The notes beneath the pieces are model-generated. The model saw nothing but the letters and a program-made list of their open reading frames with translations, did not search any database and was not told the origin of the DNA. 64,000 nt of DNA from the NCBI GenBank assembly GCA_001599815.1, contig BCIA01000002.1:2363831-2427830 (forward strand), read 5' to 3'. Below, piece by piece: positions 12,039 to 22,822 of this stretch. Source of the DNA: Furcasterigmium furcatum. Its lineage: Eukaryota > Ascomycota > Sordariomycetes > Glomerellales > Plectosphaerellaceae. A program made the translations under genes and the position numbers. Within the stretch, counting starts at the first letter, position 1. Every line of letters starts with the position of its first letter.

Positions 12039-13258
12039 TCATGCCGAAGGATGCTTACCGATGATGTGATAGACCAGCATGACAAGCACGGGTGCCCAGA
12101 CGGCGGAAGCCAGGACCTGCTCTAGCCCCCAGACATCCTGCTTCCCCTCTGGTATCCGGCGAGTGTAGATGAGAAGCGTGATCCAGGTCCCCAAAAGCGA
12201 GATCAGGTTGACGGTACCGTAGAACGCACTGGCTAATTTTGAGATCACCTTCACCCAGGTGGCCTGCCACATGGCCCCGCTGCCGCAACGATAGAAGCCG
12301 AGGACGACCAGCAAACAGATTCCGAAAAGGGGCGGCATCCACACCATGCCTGCTACTGCGAAGACGGCTGCCTGGATGGCTTCCAAGTGTGGCAGCAAGT
12401 AAGGGCATATTTCTCGGGTCTGCGCGGCCTCCTCCATGAAAGTCTGCTCGGCCTGAGAGAAGCTGATGGCCCAGGCAGCTGTTGAGAGAACGAAGAGCAC
12501 AGCGTACACGCTGCCCTTAAGCCATCCGCGGCTTGCTGCTGGGACGACGAGCGGCAGTGTAGATGCCAGGAGGAAGAATGACATGGTCGAGACGAAGATG
12601 AGCCAGTCCGAGTCCCAGCGCGGAGGGGTTGTCACTCTGAGGACGGTCGAGACGCCGACTGCGAGGTTCAAGACAGCTGCAGTGCAGAAGAGGAGGTCGC
12701 TTGTCCTGCTGAATGCCTGGGAGAATCTTCTCTTTCGGCTTGTCGGGGTTACTTCCGGTCCTTTTTCAGACAGCTGCAGCGGCTTTCGTTGCTGGAAGAA
12801 GTTGAGGAAGGCCATGATGTAGAACAGCGTGACGAGGGCTGCCGGGATCCCGAAGGCAGCCAACCACTGTGCGCCGTCAGCGACCGCGTCTTCTTCAAAC
12901 TTTCATACAAAGCAAGTCTTCTTACCCAGAATTGCGGTACTCTGGCGTCGACGGATGAGCACAGGTCCCGTCTACACGAGGGCGCCTTGGAGAGCTGCTT
13001 GGCAACTCCATTGAGGAGGTCGTCTCTATGATCCCGAACCCAGCCGTGCCATTTGACTATATCAGCATCTAGGGCAGTGTCATCGGCGACAGGCACGCTG
13101 TGCCAAAAGTCGGAGACGACAGGAAAGGGAGGCTCTTCATTGCCGTCAAAGATCCACGACGCGTAGGAGCCGTATAAGCTGCAGTTCTTGGAGATGTCGA
13201 GGTCGGCCCAGGCTGGGCTGGACCACGGCGGCGGCCCGAGATCTTGCTTCCGACCCAT
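12039..13258 (-). CDS. Multi-pass membrane protein, unknown (fungal)
   Basis: Two exons: 12926-13258 and 12039-12866, separated by a 59-bp intron (12867-12925, GTAAGA...CACAG), giving 386 residues. The first ~105 residues are soluble and contain several Cys and Trp residues (NCSLYGSYASWIFDGNEEPP), probably lumenal or extracellular. About seven hydrophobic segments follow: FWWLAAFGIPAALVTLFYIM, DLLFCTAAVLNLAVGV, FVSTMSFFLLASTLPLVV, VYAVLFVLSTAAWAI, AVFAVAGMVWMPPLFGICLLVV, FYGTVNLISLLGTWITLLIY and VLASAVWAPVLVMLVYHI. I recognise no named family. A possible donor (GTAAGC, about 12053-12058) near the 3' end could splice to a different C-terminus; the straight reading stops four codons later (HPSA). 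A repeated N-terminal signal is absent. Confidence 0.65.
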
Positions 13259-13679
13259 TACGGGCGGTGTGGGAATCGGAATTGAGGACTTTAGTTTGTT
13301 GCGGCCTCACATGAATCAAGGGATGAGAGGAGAGGAAACGCGATATGATACGAAGGGGCAGACGGGCGATGTTCTATTTCAGGGGTTCACTGCCTGGCCA
13401 CTCACATGTGCATGGCCCGTGCCACCCTGGTTTTTGCTGATGTAAGGGTCGAATGACCTGACCTGACATTGGATCGATCCTTCCTGAACTTCAAGCCGTG
13501 TAAACAACGGGTCAGAAACATCTCCAGAACATCGTCTCCGCAGAACTACGGCACACGCCCGCTCCTTTGCCATGGATCTCTTTGTCTTCAGTCGCCGTCA
13601 GATTACCTCCACGGGAAGCTAGCGAACCCGCTGCTCAAGAAATCCGGGCAGTGCGACCTGCGAATCCGACCGCCAACTC
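13259..13679. other. Promoter region of the membrane protein gene and 3' end of the transporter
   Basis: These 421 bases lie upstream of the minus-strand membrane protein ATG (13258) and downstream of the transporter stop (13680). No coding region is supported. Confidence 0.45.
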
Positions 13680-15708
13680 TCAGTGCGCAAAGCGGAAATC
13701 GAGCCTCTGCTGGCCCTGGTCCTTCGTGTTGAGCTGGTAGTCCTCCTGCTGCGCCTTGGTCATGGCGCTCCATTTGGCCTCGCGGACCTTGTTCCGCCAG
13801 ATATAGAAACCCTTGACAGCATAGAACAGTACGATGTTGAAGCAGCAGATGCCCAGCAGGATCTTGTTGCCACGGCGGTACAGCGGCTGGTCGTCTTCGC
13901 GGTAGATGTTGGACGCGATGATGTTTCCGGACTGCACCAGCATGTTGTATAGCGCGGCGCTGACGGCACGCGTCCTCACCGAGTTGCTGTTCTTCGCGTT
14001 CCAGCCCACGAGAATCGCGTGGCAGTATGGGTAGCTGAGCAGGCCCGTCAGGAGAGCGTACCGGACCCAGGGATTGGCCGCGGCAGGCAGCACGACGAGG
14101 GGCACCAGCCATGCGAAGATCCAGATGTTGGACGTCGAGGAGATCATAGCCCGTTCTCGGAACCTCTCGGAGATGGAGGTCACGATCAGGAGGTTGACAG
14201 CGAACATGAACTGCGACGGGATTGCCAGCAGGTTGGCGTGGAAGACGGAGAAGCCGAGCTGCCTTAAGATGAACGAAAGGTACGTGGTGGGTGGCGAAGG
14301 GGGGATGTACGTGGTCAGGCCGATCAGGTACAGCGGCCACTGCTCCCAGTCCTTGACGGCGAGCCACAGCTGCTTGCCACCGACACCTTGTCTGCGATGG
14401 AGGTCAGTGTGTGTTCTGCACTCCCGCGCGGCTGCGAGGACGACTCACCGGTTGTTCATGTCACCCTTGCTGGGGTCATCACGCAGCAGACGGTTGACCA
14501 GGATGAGCTCTTCCTTCTCGGTGAACCAGCCGTTCTTGCCGCGGAACCAGTTGGGCGTCTGGCAGGGCCCGGGGGGCATCAGCACCCATGAGAAGACGCC
14601 AACGAAAATGGTTGCGATACCCTCCAGGAGGAAACTGACATCTGGTCAATACGATTCACGATAAGACGATGGTATCGACTCACAGCCAGCGCCAGCCACC
14701 CCATCCCGCAATGCCGCGCATCTGCAGCACGCCGGCAGCGATCAAGGAGCCGACGATGTTGGACGTGCTAAGTGCGGTCCAGAACCAGGCCAGGCGCACG
14801 GGTAGCTCGTTCGACTTGTAAAAGTACGTGAGCCAGAGGACGATATCACTGCCCACCTCTGTCAGCATGGTTCAGCTTGTCTCGGGGTGCGATTCTTACG
14901 GGATGAATCCTCCCATGAGCAGGCCGAGGAGGGCCTTAATGGCGTAGAAGCCGGCCCTGTTGGTCAGGAAGGCCTGGGATCCGGCAACGATCGACCATCC
15001 GACGATCAGGGTGGGAATCCATCTGTCGGCACCAAGCTTCTTGCTGATGAGGCCACTGGGCAGCTCGGCAGAGAGGAACGAGAGCAGGAAGATCTGTTTC
15101 AAAAGTCAGTGCGTGTCCCTGCTTGATCTTCCACGCGGATACTGACGGTCTGGCCGTAGTTGAAATCGTTGGTGTTCATGCCCAGCTCTGGGAGCATGTT
15201 ATCGGAGATGGCACGACTGCGCAGCAAACATGTTAGTCGGTCTCTTCTGGGGGCATTGCAGACAACGGCACCGACCTGATGTTCTTGCGGTGGATATCGA
15301 GGGCGATGAACATGATCCATGCCCAGAGCATGATGCGCCAATCGATCTGTGGTTTCGGCAAATCAGCAGCTCGTTCGCGCAATGGACCGGGCCGTCTGCG
15401 CCACCAACCTTTCTGATGAGCTTCTTCTCGTCCTCGGCACTCCATTGGAAGCTCGGATCGAACCGATGCCGGTTCTCGTACCCGGCTCGCTCATACACCT
15501 TGCGCCAATAGTCGGCCGTAACGGGGTCGGCGAAGATGTGGTCCTCGGTCGACCCCAGAGTGTGGCTGCCCTTGACAGCGCTGGCCTCCTCGTCAACCGC
15601 CACGGAGGCCGTAGGGCTGGAGTCATCCTCCAGTCTCTTCTCGTCCCGAGTCTCCACCCCGAGGGGCTTCTTCTCGAAAGGGCCGCCCGAAGGGGCAATG
15701 CCAGCCAT
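13680..15708 (-). CDS. MFS transporter, Dal5 (anion:cation symporter) family, possible sulfonate transporter
   Basis: Seven exons read from 15708 down: 15409-15708, 15276-15346, 15147-15216, 14900-15093, 14684-14848, 14449-14634 and 13680-14391, giving 565 residues. The N-terminal ~110 residues are cytosolic, and twelve transmembrane helices follow. Diagnostic Dal5-family stretches are IDWRIMLWAWIMFIALDIHR, NYGQTIFLLSFLSAELPSGL, KKLGADRWIPTLIVGWSIVA and WNAKNSNSVRTRAVSAALYN. The third donor is GTCAGT and the first is GTTGGT, both slightly weak, but protein continuity fixes them. The family contains allantoate, pantothenate, nicotinate and sulfonate (Soa1) permeases. Substrate cannot be read from sequence. 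The TauD dioxygenase 1.3 kb upstream on the same strand makes sulfonates such as taurine a reasonable inference. Confidence 0.88.
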
Positions 15709-15852
15709 GCTGTCGGTACGGGCCGTGGGAAAGGTGAGTGTACGGGGCCAATAGACGGCGTGCGCTTTACCAATTGAGGCTCAAGAAGCGCGTGTGAGAC
15801 CTTGGAGTACTTCCGGCGACGTGTGCATCTCCGAGGCGCGCGGAGATGCTCG

Positions 15853-15859
15853 ATTTATA
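15853..15859 (-). promoter_or_regulatory. TATA box of the Dal5-family transporter gene
   Basis: TATAAAT on the minus strand, about 145 bp before the ATG at 15708. The TauD gene has an equivalent box at nearly the same distance. Confidence 0.5.
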
Positions 15860-16421
15860 CACAAGCTCCCGGAGATCACTCTCGCTGGATGGGCCTCCAG
15901 GACAGGCCAAGACTTCTCCCAGCCAGCTTGTGAAAGGCCGCCATGCCGGTACCGGCCGGCCAGTGGCGAGCCAGGGGGTTATCGATGGTGCAATGGATGG
16001 GTGGTATTGCGATGAGCAGCATCGTCGCTCGAGAGCTGGAGCCATCTTGGGATCCGCGTGGGGGGATGCAGAGCGCTATGCCAGGAATCGACTCATGCGC
16101 TGCTTTGTCTCCGAGCACCTCAGTCTGGGCTTTGGGACTGGGAGTGCTTGGCCTGAGCACGGCTGGCTGTCTGGATCGCCACAAGAAGAGGCCTCTCCGG
16201 AATCTCTGGATTTGCTATCTACTCAAGCCTTACATACTGACTCTTCTCGCAGAGCAACAAGCTCCCTGGCGCCCGGCCCGCCTCCGCGCGCGGCACTCGA
16301 TGCCGGTTGAGATCCAGGGGGCGGGGGTCTCGACGAAACTGAGCCAGACCTCCAAGCAGCTGACATTTCCAACCTCACTGAACGGTTGGGCCGATTCGAC
16401 CCATAAAACGTGGTAGAACGC

Positions 16422-16431
16422 ATGGCGTCAG
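16422..16431. promoter_or_regulatory. CYS3/MetR-like sulfur control site (9 of 10 match)
   Basis: ATGGCGTCAG matches the Neurospora CYS3 consensus ATGRYRYCAT except at the last base. It lies about 715 bp upstream of the transporter ATG. A single degenerate match can occur by chance. Confidence 0.25.
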
Positions 16432-16988
16432 CCATGCCATGCGATGGCGACACACAACCAGCGCCGTTGATAAGCCAATGGGAACCAGCTCGAAGCCACC
16501 GACCCACTCGCCTGGTAACGACATGTTCGCTTCCAACGTGGGATCGTCTCTCGCTCTCTTTTTTTTCTTCTGGGACATGAATGTCCCTCATGCAGGGTCG
16601 TCTCGGATTGTGGGCGTCGACGGTGGTGTTCAGCACATGGGGGAGTCTGCATCCGGAGCCCAGATGTTGGGCGCGGAGTATATGTCGGAGACCTGACGAA
16701 TCAGCTCAGGAGAGTTGCGGGCGTGGATGCTCAGGTGAAGCCCGCAAGCCCGCCACCGCCGCGATACCAAGCTGCCCGTCTCATTCAGGGGCTTGGTTTT
16801 ATTCATTCGTGAGTGGCAAGATCCAGGGAGCTGGTCAAGTGGCTGGCATGGCAGCTCAAGCACGCGGTCCAGCCTTCACGTGGCGGACTGACACATGACA
16901 AACGTCTTCTGGTCAATGGCATCGTGGCTTTCATTTCATTCTTGCGTAATTACAGCTGGACATTTACAAAACGCTATGGATTGCGAGA

Positions 16989-18262
16989 TCAAGCCTGGTA
17001 TGGCGTCTCGAAGGGGCGCTCCGCCTGCGGGGTGATACGGGCGAGATGGCGCCTGTCGCCGCTCTGCCAGTCGACGAGGGCCGAGTGCTGTGTGACGCGG
17101 TTGTCCCAGACCACGACGGTTCCCTCCTCCCACTTGACGCGGGCCTGGAAGTCGGCGCCGAAGGCGATGTGGTCGTACAGGAACTTGAGGATGGCCTCGG
17201 ACTCCTCGTGCTTCAGGCCGACGATGTGCCGGGTGACTGCGCGGGAGGATCAGCAAGTGCTCGTTTCATGAAGTCGAAGGACGCGTTTGGAGGACTGTGA
17301 CTTACACTGAGGGTTGACGTAGATGGCCTTCTCTCCCGTGGCGGGGTGAGTCCGCACGATGGGGTGCTCGTTGCGGACGGGCTCGCGCCTCTTGATGCTG
17401 CCCCTGCTGACAGAGGCCTCGACCTGCTCGATGCCGGAGTGCACGGCCTTGAGGCCGTGGAGCCTCTCCCGGAACAGGGGGCTCAGCCTGTTGTAGGCCT
17501 CGACGCCGTTGGCGAACAGAGTGTCGCCGCCGGTCGAGGGCTTGTCGAGGATGTACAGGAAGGTGGTGCCCGGGGGCTGCTGCTCGTACGAGACATCGGA
17601 GTGCCAGGCCACGGAGCTCGTCCTCGTGGCGAAGAACTTGTCCGCGGACTTGTCGTTGGCGCCACGGTGGACGAGGTGAATCTCAGGGTGGCCCTCGGGG
17701 GAGCCGGAGGTGGGGTGGATGTGGTGACGGCCGAAGTAGCCGCCGAACTCGAGGGCCTTGTCGATGGGCAGATCGGCGAAGTCCTGGCCGCGGAAGGCGA
17801 CGACCTTGCGCTGGGCGACGAAGCGGGCGAGCTCGTCCTTGCCGGCGCTGTTGAGGGAGCTGAGCTGAATGCCACGGACTTCCGTGCCGATCGAGGGCGT
17901 CAGGTGTGTGACCTCAGCCGCCTGGGGGAGGAGGTTGGGGAAGGTGGTGTCGGCGTCCACGCCGTGCTCGACGTGCTGGAAGGGCTCCAGGGGAGCATAC
18001 TTCTGCTCGGGGTTCCAGGTAGGGAGGTAATGGGGATACTGGACGCTCGTGTCAGAAAGAAGGGCCCGGACGATCCAGCAGCACGGGACGGGAGCATCTG
18101 CCTGCTTACCTTGGCTGCCTCGAAGCCCTCGCCGCCCTTGGTCTCGGCATCCTTCTCGAAGGACACGGGGGCGAGCGCCTTGTAGGGGCTGCTGTCGGCC
18201 TCGAGCCGCAGACTCTGGGTCTGCTTCTCGAGGGTGACGGTCTCGGTCGCGGAGGGTGCCAT
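16989..18262 (-). CDS. TauD/JLP1-type alpha-ketoglutarate-dependent sulfonate (taurine) dioxygenase
   Basis: Three exons: 18110-18262, 17306-18038 and 16989-17236, giving 377 residues. The second junction is fixed by a codon split that restores NPQFTRHIVGLK. The Fe(II) facial triad is visible: HxD in AWHSDVSYEQQPPG and the distal His in VVWDNRVTQHSALVDW. The 2-oxoglutarate-binding Arg is in RRHLARITPQAERP. Other family landmarks are RGQDFADLPIDKALEFGGYF and YVNPQFTR. The enzyme releases sulfite from taurine or other sulfonates, consuming O2 and 2-oxoglutarate, so that the sulfur can be assimilated. No signal peptide is seen, so it is probably cytosolic. The neighbour is a Dal5-family transporter on the same strand. 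A TATA box 136 bp before the ATG suggests inducible expression. The family also includes 2,4-D-type dioxygenases, so the exact substrate is open. Confidence 0.9.
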
Positions 18263-18397
18263 GTTTGGTTGGTACTGTACTGTCTCGTCTGTTCAGGTCT
18301 TGTTGGTCTGTCTAACTCTCGTGGGTTCTAGACTCTGATCCTGGTTCTTCAGCCCGGCAGGTCGAGTCGCCCGCTGCCCCTCGTCACGCATGGTGGC

Positions 18398-18404
18398 TTT
18401 TATA
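18398..18404 (-). promoter_or_regulatory. TATA box of the TauD dioxygenase gene
   Basis: TATAAAA on the minus strand, about 136 bp upstream of the ATG at 18262. The spacing is close to that of the transporter gene's box. Confidence 0.5.
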
Positions 18405-20856
18405 AGTACCCCTCGCCTCACCCGTCCCCGGCATCGGTATCGGTATCGGAGCGTCAGCCTGGGGTCCGGCGATGGTACACTGGCATGGGTCGGATTACGC
18501 TCTCCGTGTCACACTGAACTCCCGGCCTTTGTGAAGATCGGCGTGGAGGGGCACGTCCCAAAGCTGTGGCCCGGGGCCTGAGCACTGCGAATGGCTTTCG
18601 GTGCTGATGGCGTGCAATTGCGCGATCCACTGGCCGCTTCGACTATTCGTGCAGGTCGATAAGAGCGGTCCTCGCGATATGTCGACATGGGGATCACGCA
18701 ATACGCGGAGGTGTTGACGAGCCGGGCTTCCCCACAATGGAGGACACAGAACATGACACCTGGTGCAGGAGACTTCCCTCGAAGGAGACTGGGATAAATT
18801 GCGATCTGAATAGTGGCGCTTGCTTTGTGAGCACGAGCGCGGATGATTGTTCATTTGAATGTCGTAAAAGCCAAGAGGCGTGGGGGTGAGGTGAAGTGAG
18901 TCGACAAGTCGCCGAACAGGAGGATAAGAGGTGATGATACCTCGCATAGCTTTCACCTTGTGAACCACCCAATGTAGGTAGGTACTACTAGTAGGAGTAA
19001 CTTGTAGACTGCGAGACTTAAAATGAGCAAACTGTCTCTGAGGGGCGTGCCAGTACTCACAGCTCAAGGTAGAGAGTTAGAGGCTGACAGCAGTAGACCA
19101 AACTAAGAGTCAACTATTCGCCATTCACAACCCACAAGACACAATAAAAATGAGCTCATGAGAGGGTAAATCTATGTGTCTGGCATTCTTTCCAGTGTCG
19201 TCATGGAGCTCAGATTCTGCATGAAGACATTGCTATCCTCCCTTCTCATCGGCGAAGTCCGTCTCACCACTGCCCCACGCCGGCCAGTCCATGGCCCGAC
19301 ACATGTTTTGATGTCGGTCGCTGCCCCTCTTCAGTCCGGCACGCCATACTTGGGACCCATTATTGCGGTAAATGTCGAGTGAGTCCGGACGACCGAAGTC
19401 GGCGGCGAGAGGACGGCGTTTCGACGTTTGTCCGACAGCCCACAGCGGCGACGCGGTGGAGGGCTGGGCGTCTTGATATCTCCGGTCGCCAGACAGATGA
19501 TTCTGCCGCTGAATATTATACGTTAGAGTCGGAATCAAGACACAATGCGCTAGTAGAGGTATCGCCATGGTCTTACAGCGCATCAGAACGTCCATCCAAT
19601 ATCACGAGAAAGGTCGCGCAAGAGGAGAACTGTCTGGCGCCCAAGACATATGGGCAATTCTTCCGCGGAAACTCACTCCCAAAATGTTGAAGTCTTGTTG
19701 CAGGCTTCCTGAGCACGGAGGTGATGCTGCCTCACATGGTATCCCAGAGGCTTTCCAGACTCAGCGTTCACCCTTGAAGAAGCACCTCGACGTGCCCAAC
19801 CACAGGACCACCAGTAAGAGAGCGTTGTTCAAGCTAATGCCTCATATATTTCATCTTGCCGACTCGCTTGTGAGTCATTTTGATGATCCAGGGACAGAAT
19901 GCCTTGCCTGAGCCGCTGGCGTGGTGCTACATCACTCGTGAAACTTGCAAGCCATGGCAGCCAAGTAGAGGTGGCGAGTCGAGTCCCAGAGGCTGAACAT
20001 GCAGGGTCCTCGCCGTTGGAATGCTTCCAATATTAGCATCGGCTATCGTATCCTTCCTCGAAGTAAGGTAGCAAGTAGACAGATGAGCGGCCGGCACTCG
20101 AATACAACGATCCAAGTGCCGAGAGTGGCTCAATTAAATGGATGTTATATTTGGACGAACCGGATGCCTCGACAAGCGCGAGTCTGCCTCAGCTCCAGAC
20201 AAGCAGCCATTCATTACGTAGAGAGGTGGGAGCCGGCGCCGATCGAGGAACACAATGACCCGACTGGGCTGAAGTCGGGGGCGGCGGTGCCGGTGTAAGC
20301 GCGGAGCAATCAACGGCCTTGGCCCGAGATCTGGGGCCTGGGGGGCAGCAGACCATCTTGAACAAACTGCGGCCCGCGACGCCACCCGGACAATAAGCGT
20401 CGGTAGAAAGACCCTGAAAGCCGAACAAAAAGGGGCATGGTATGGCCCGGGCCACGGCGGTCTATTTTCAGAGACAGTCAGCCCTCCGGAACCTCTACCT
20501 AGCCATCTACGTCAGTGATGGGACGCTGCGCTCTGAGTTTTGGCCGCGTCCTTCGGTTAATGTTGGCGATGCTCATCCCGCGAGCTTCACCCCGTAACCG
20601 CCTCCGTTCTTCTCGGGCACTTGACCCTTGCTCCAACCCAAGGATCATCGTGGCAATGATATTGCTGACGTGGTGGTAAGGCACCGCAGAGAGACCCTAC
20701 AGAAGACTTGATAGAATCGTACGGGTTGCCCTCAACAGCGAAGGATCACCGTCGTGAATGCCTCGCAGTCGCAAGCTAAATGTTTCGAGCGAGGAGGCTC
20801 CTTGGCCAGGTCAATCTTCACTGTTTCGCTGCTTGCGAGCAGGGACAACAGAAAAT

Positions 20857-20863
20857 TATAAGT
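20857..20863 (+). promoter_or_regulatory. TATA-like box of the defensin-like gene
   Basis: TATAAGT lies about 145 bp before the ATG at 21006. The intervening leader is rich in CAACC/ACAAC, as in highly expressed secreted-protein genes of fungi. Confidence 0.4.
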
Positions 20864-21005
20864 ATCCCGTCCTCGTCCACCATTTTTGGGGAATTCTGAA
20901 GCTTCAATCACAACATCACAAACCACGATCACAACATCAAACCTTCAAGAACACTCACAACAACCACCAACCTTTACATACTTATCCCCTCTCAAACCAT
21001 CCACA

Positions 21006-21257
21006 ATGAAGACCTCCTTCGTCGTTCTCCTCGCTGCTGCCGCAACCACTGCCCTCGCGGCTCCCAATCCCGCGGCCGACGGATACATGGCCGAGGACGC
21101 CATCGAGGCGCGCCAGGACAACTGCTTCTACCCCAGCGGGTGCGCGAGGAACTGGCGCGGCAACTGCCAGGACTACTGCGGCACCCGCAAGTTCTCCCAC
21201 ATGAGCAGCGACGGGTGCCCCTGGCTCGCCAAGAAGTGCTGCTGCATCCGACGCTGA
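21006..21257 (+). CDS. Secreted cysteine-rich peptide with defensin-like (CS-alpha-beta) cysteine pattern
   Basis: Intronless, 83 residues. A signal peptide (about residues 1-18, ending ALAA) is followed by a short acidic propeptide ending in EAR, then a mature peptide of about 46 residues with eight cysteines. Spacing is C-x5-C-x7-C-x3-C-x12-C-x6-CCC. The C-x3-C, then C-x6-C-x-C arrangement is the signature of cysteine-stabilised alpha-beta defensins; fungal plectasin has the same C-x6-C-x-C ending. The mature peptide is basic (several Arg and Lys residues). It would be secreted and could act as an antimicrobial or host-interacting peptide, which is inference. The propeptide lacks a dibasic KR Kex2 site, so maturation is uncertain. 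Alternative: a cysteine-rich effector of another fold. Confidence 0.72.
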   Translation: MKTSFVVLLAAAATTALAAPNPAADGYMAEDAIEARQDNCFYPSGCARNWRGNCQDYCGTRKFSHMSSDGCPWLAKKCCCIRR

Positions 21258-22822
21258 ACGAAAGGCATGGGCCTGAGATGGAGGCTGGTCAATGGTGGAG
21301 TTTCCAGCTGGCCGGGAATCGAATCGAGGGTCGGGAACGGTGGCTGGAGAAGGGTCAGTTGATGAGGAGTAGGACGATCTTGTGCAATCTGAATACACTC
21401 GTTTGAAAACATCCATGTATACCAGCTTGGAACAACGAGAAAGTGAAGATTTCTTCGTGCTTCTCGACGATTTAAGTTCATGCAGGCGCTGAAGGCCAGC
21501 AGGGGGTACAGGCGGGGCAGCGGGCCCCTGAGTGGACTTCCCCGGATTTTACCCCAGAATCCGACCCGCCAAGTTCCAGATAAGCCCTGATAAGAGCAGT
21601 GGCAGAGCTCAAAGCGGGTCCACGTGACGTCTGTGTGCTAGGGTGGCTGCTCCGGGTCGGCCGGTGCACGCATCAGCAGAGCAAGAGTCACGCGATCGTC
21701 TGGCGACGCAACAAGCTGGTGGCATGATTGGCTGTGGCACCAGAACCCCGCCCGGGTCTGACGAAAGCGTGCTGCTCTGGAACGCAGCTCGCTGCAGTGC
21801 GCTGCTCCACCGCAGCCAGTGGCATGACATGATGGGCTAACTCCCCTGAAGACCGCCCTGAGCTCTCCGCAGACAGGGGGCGGGAACCTGCCGGCGTCCC
21901 CACTGAAGGCGCTGGCTTGGACATCGGGTGTTATCACCCAGGTATCACCTCACTTCATCGGAGGTGAGCAGTGACATTCATCGAGTTGGGGGACGGGATC
22001 ATCCAGCCATCCCAGCACTTTCGTCGGTCGGCTGACCTGCGGTTCTCCTCCCACCTCTTCCGTCACAGCCGTCATTCATTCCCCTCAATGCTCGGGCACT
22101 CGAGCGAGCTCGCGGTGCTCGGGAATAGATGATCATCACCGGCCAACCCCTCCTCTCTGCCACGTCGGCCGGCCTCGATGACGACAGACGGAAGAGATGA
22201 TAGTGAAGAGTGGCTTGATGCCCTGAGTGCCCTGACCATCAGATCTAGATCTGGTCTACGTACATGACCTAGGCAAGCTGTGGTGCACCCCTCGGCACAT
22301 TGACACGAGCACCAGCAGAGAGCTATCCATCTCAGCTCGAGCAATCAATCTCCCCGGGCAGGCATCTATCTACCTAGCTCCGAGCGGCCGAGCTCCGTGA
22401 CTCGTAATAATGCAAGCTACCTTGCCCCGTCTTGCCCGTACCTTGCCCTTTCATCAAAAGATGGGGAATGGGCGAGTCGGGTGATCTCGACCTCGAGCCA
22501 GTCACGTAGCACCACCTCAGGCCCCAGAGCCCGGAGCCCCTACCTCCTTCCCTTACCCCTCCCCCTCCTCTTGTCTCACCTTCGCCCTCATAAACACCCA
22601 TCTCGCCCCCTCTCCGGCCTCCTTCCCCTCTTCTCCCATTCATCATCATCCAGCTCCTACAGCTCTGCTCATCCACAAGGTATACCTCCCTCGTTGTCCG
22701 TCCCCCGGACCAGCTCCCCGAGACCGCAATTGAGGCTCACACGAAGCTCCCTAGAAGCTACAAACGCATCTCTTACCCGCTCATTGCACCACCTGCAACC
22801 AGCACACACAACCACTATCATC
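21258..22822. other. Intergenic region before the DUF6699-like gene
   Basis: No supported gene lies in these 1.57 kb. The right third (about 22500-22820) is strongly C/T-rich leader sequence. One CACGTG palindrome occurs at 21621-21626, too far from either gene to interpret. Confidence 0.45.

Larger units (their letters stand above)
15709..16988. other. Promoter of the transporter and 3' end of the TauD gene
   Basis: These 1.28 kb have no supported gene. They hold a TATA box for the transporter (15853-15859) and one near-match to the fungal bZIP sulfur-regulator site (16422-16431). Confidence 0.5.
18263..21005. other. 2.7-kb region without a convincing gene
   Basis: Frames here are under 200 codons and lack domains, signal peptides or fungal codon bias. 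The left end is the TauD promoter and the right end holds the TATA-like box and leader of the defensin-like gene. Base composition is more A/T-rich and even than around the genes, but I see no transposon ends or long repeats. Confidence 0.5.

Noticed and set aside
13053..13258. Possible signal peptide on the unknown membrane protein
   Set aside because: The N-terminus MGRKQDLGPPPWSSPAW is hydrophilic and contains no hydrophobic core.
17346..18185. 279-codon plus frame antisense to the TauD gene
   Set aside because: Val/Gly-rich shadow of the dioxygenase; no start context or family.
18495..19067. 190-codon minus frame between TauD and the defensin-like gene
   Set aside because: No signal or domain; Cys/His/Ser-rich random frame.
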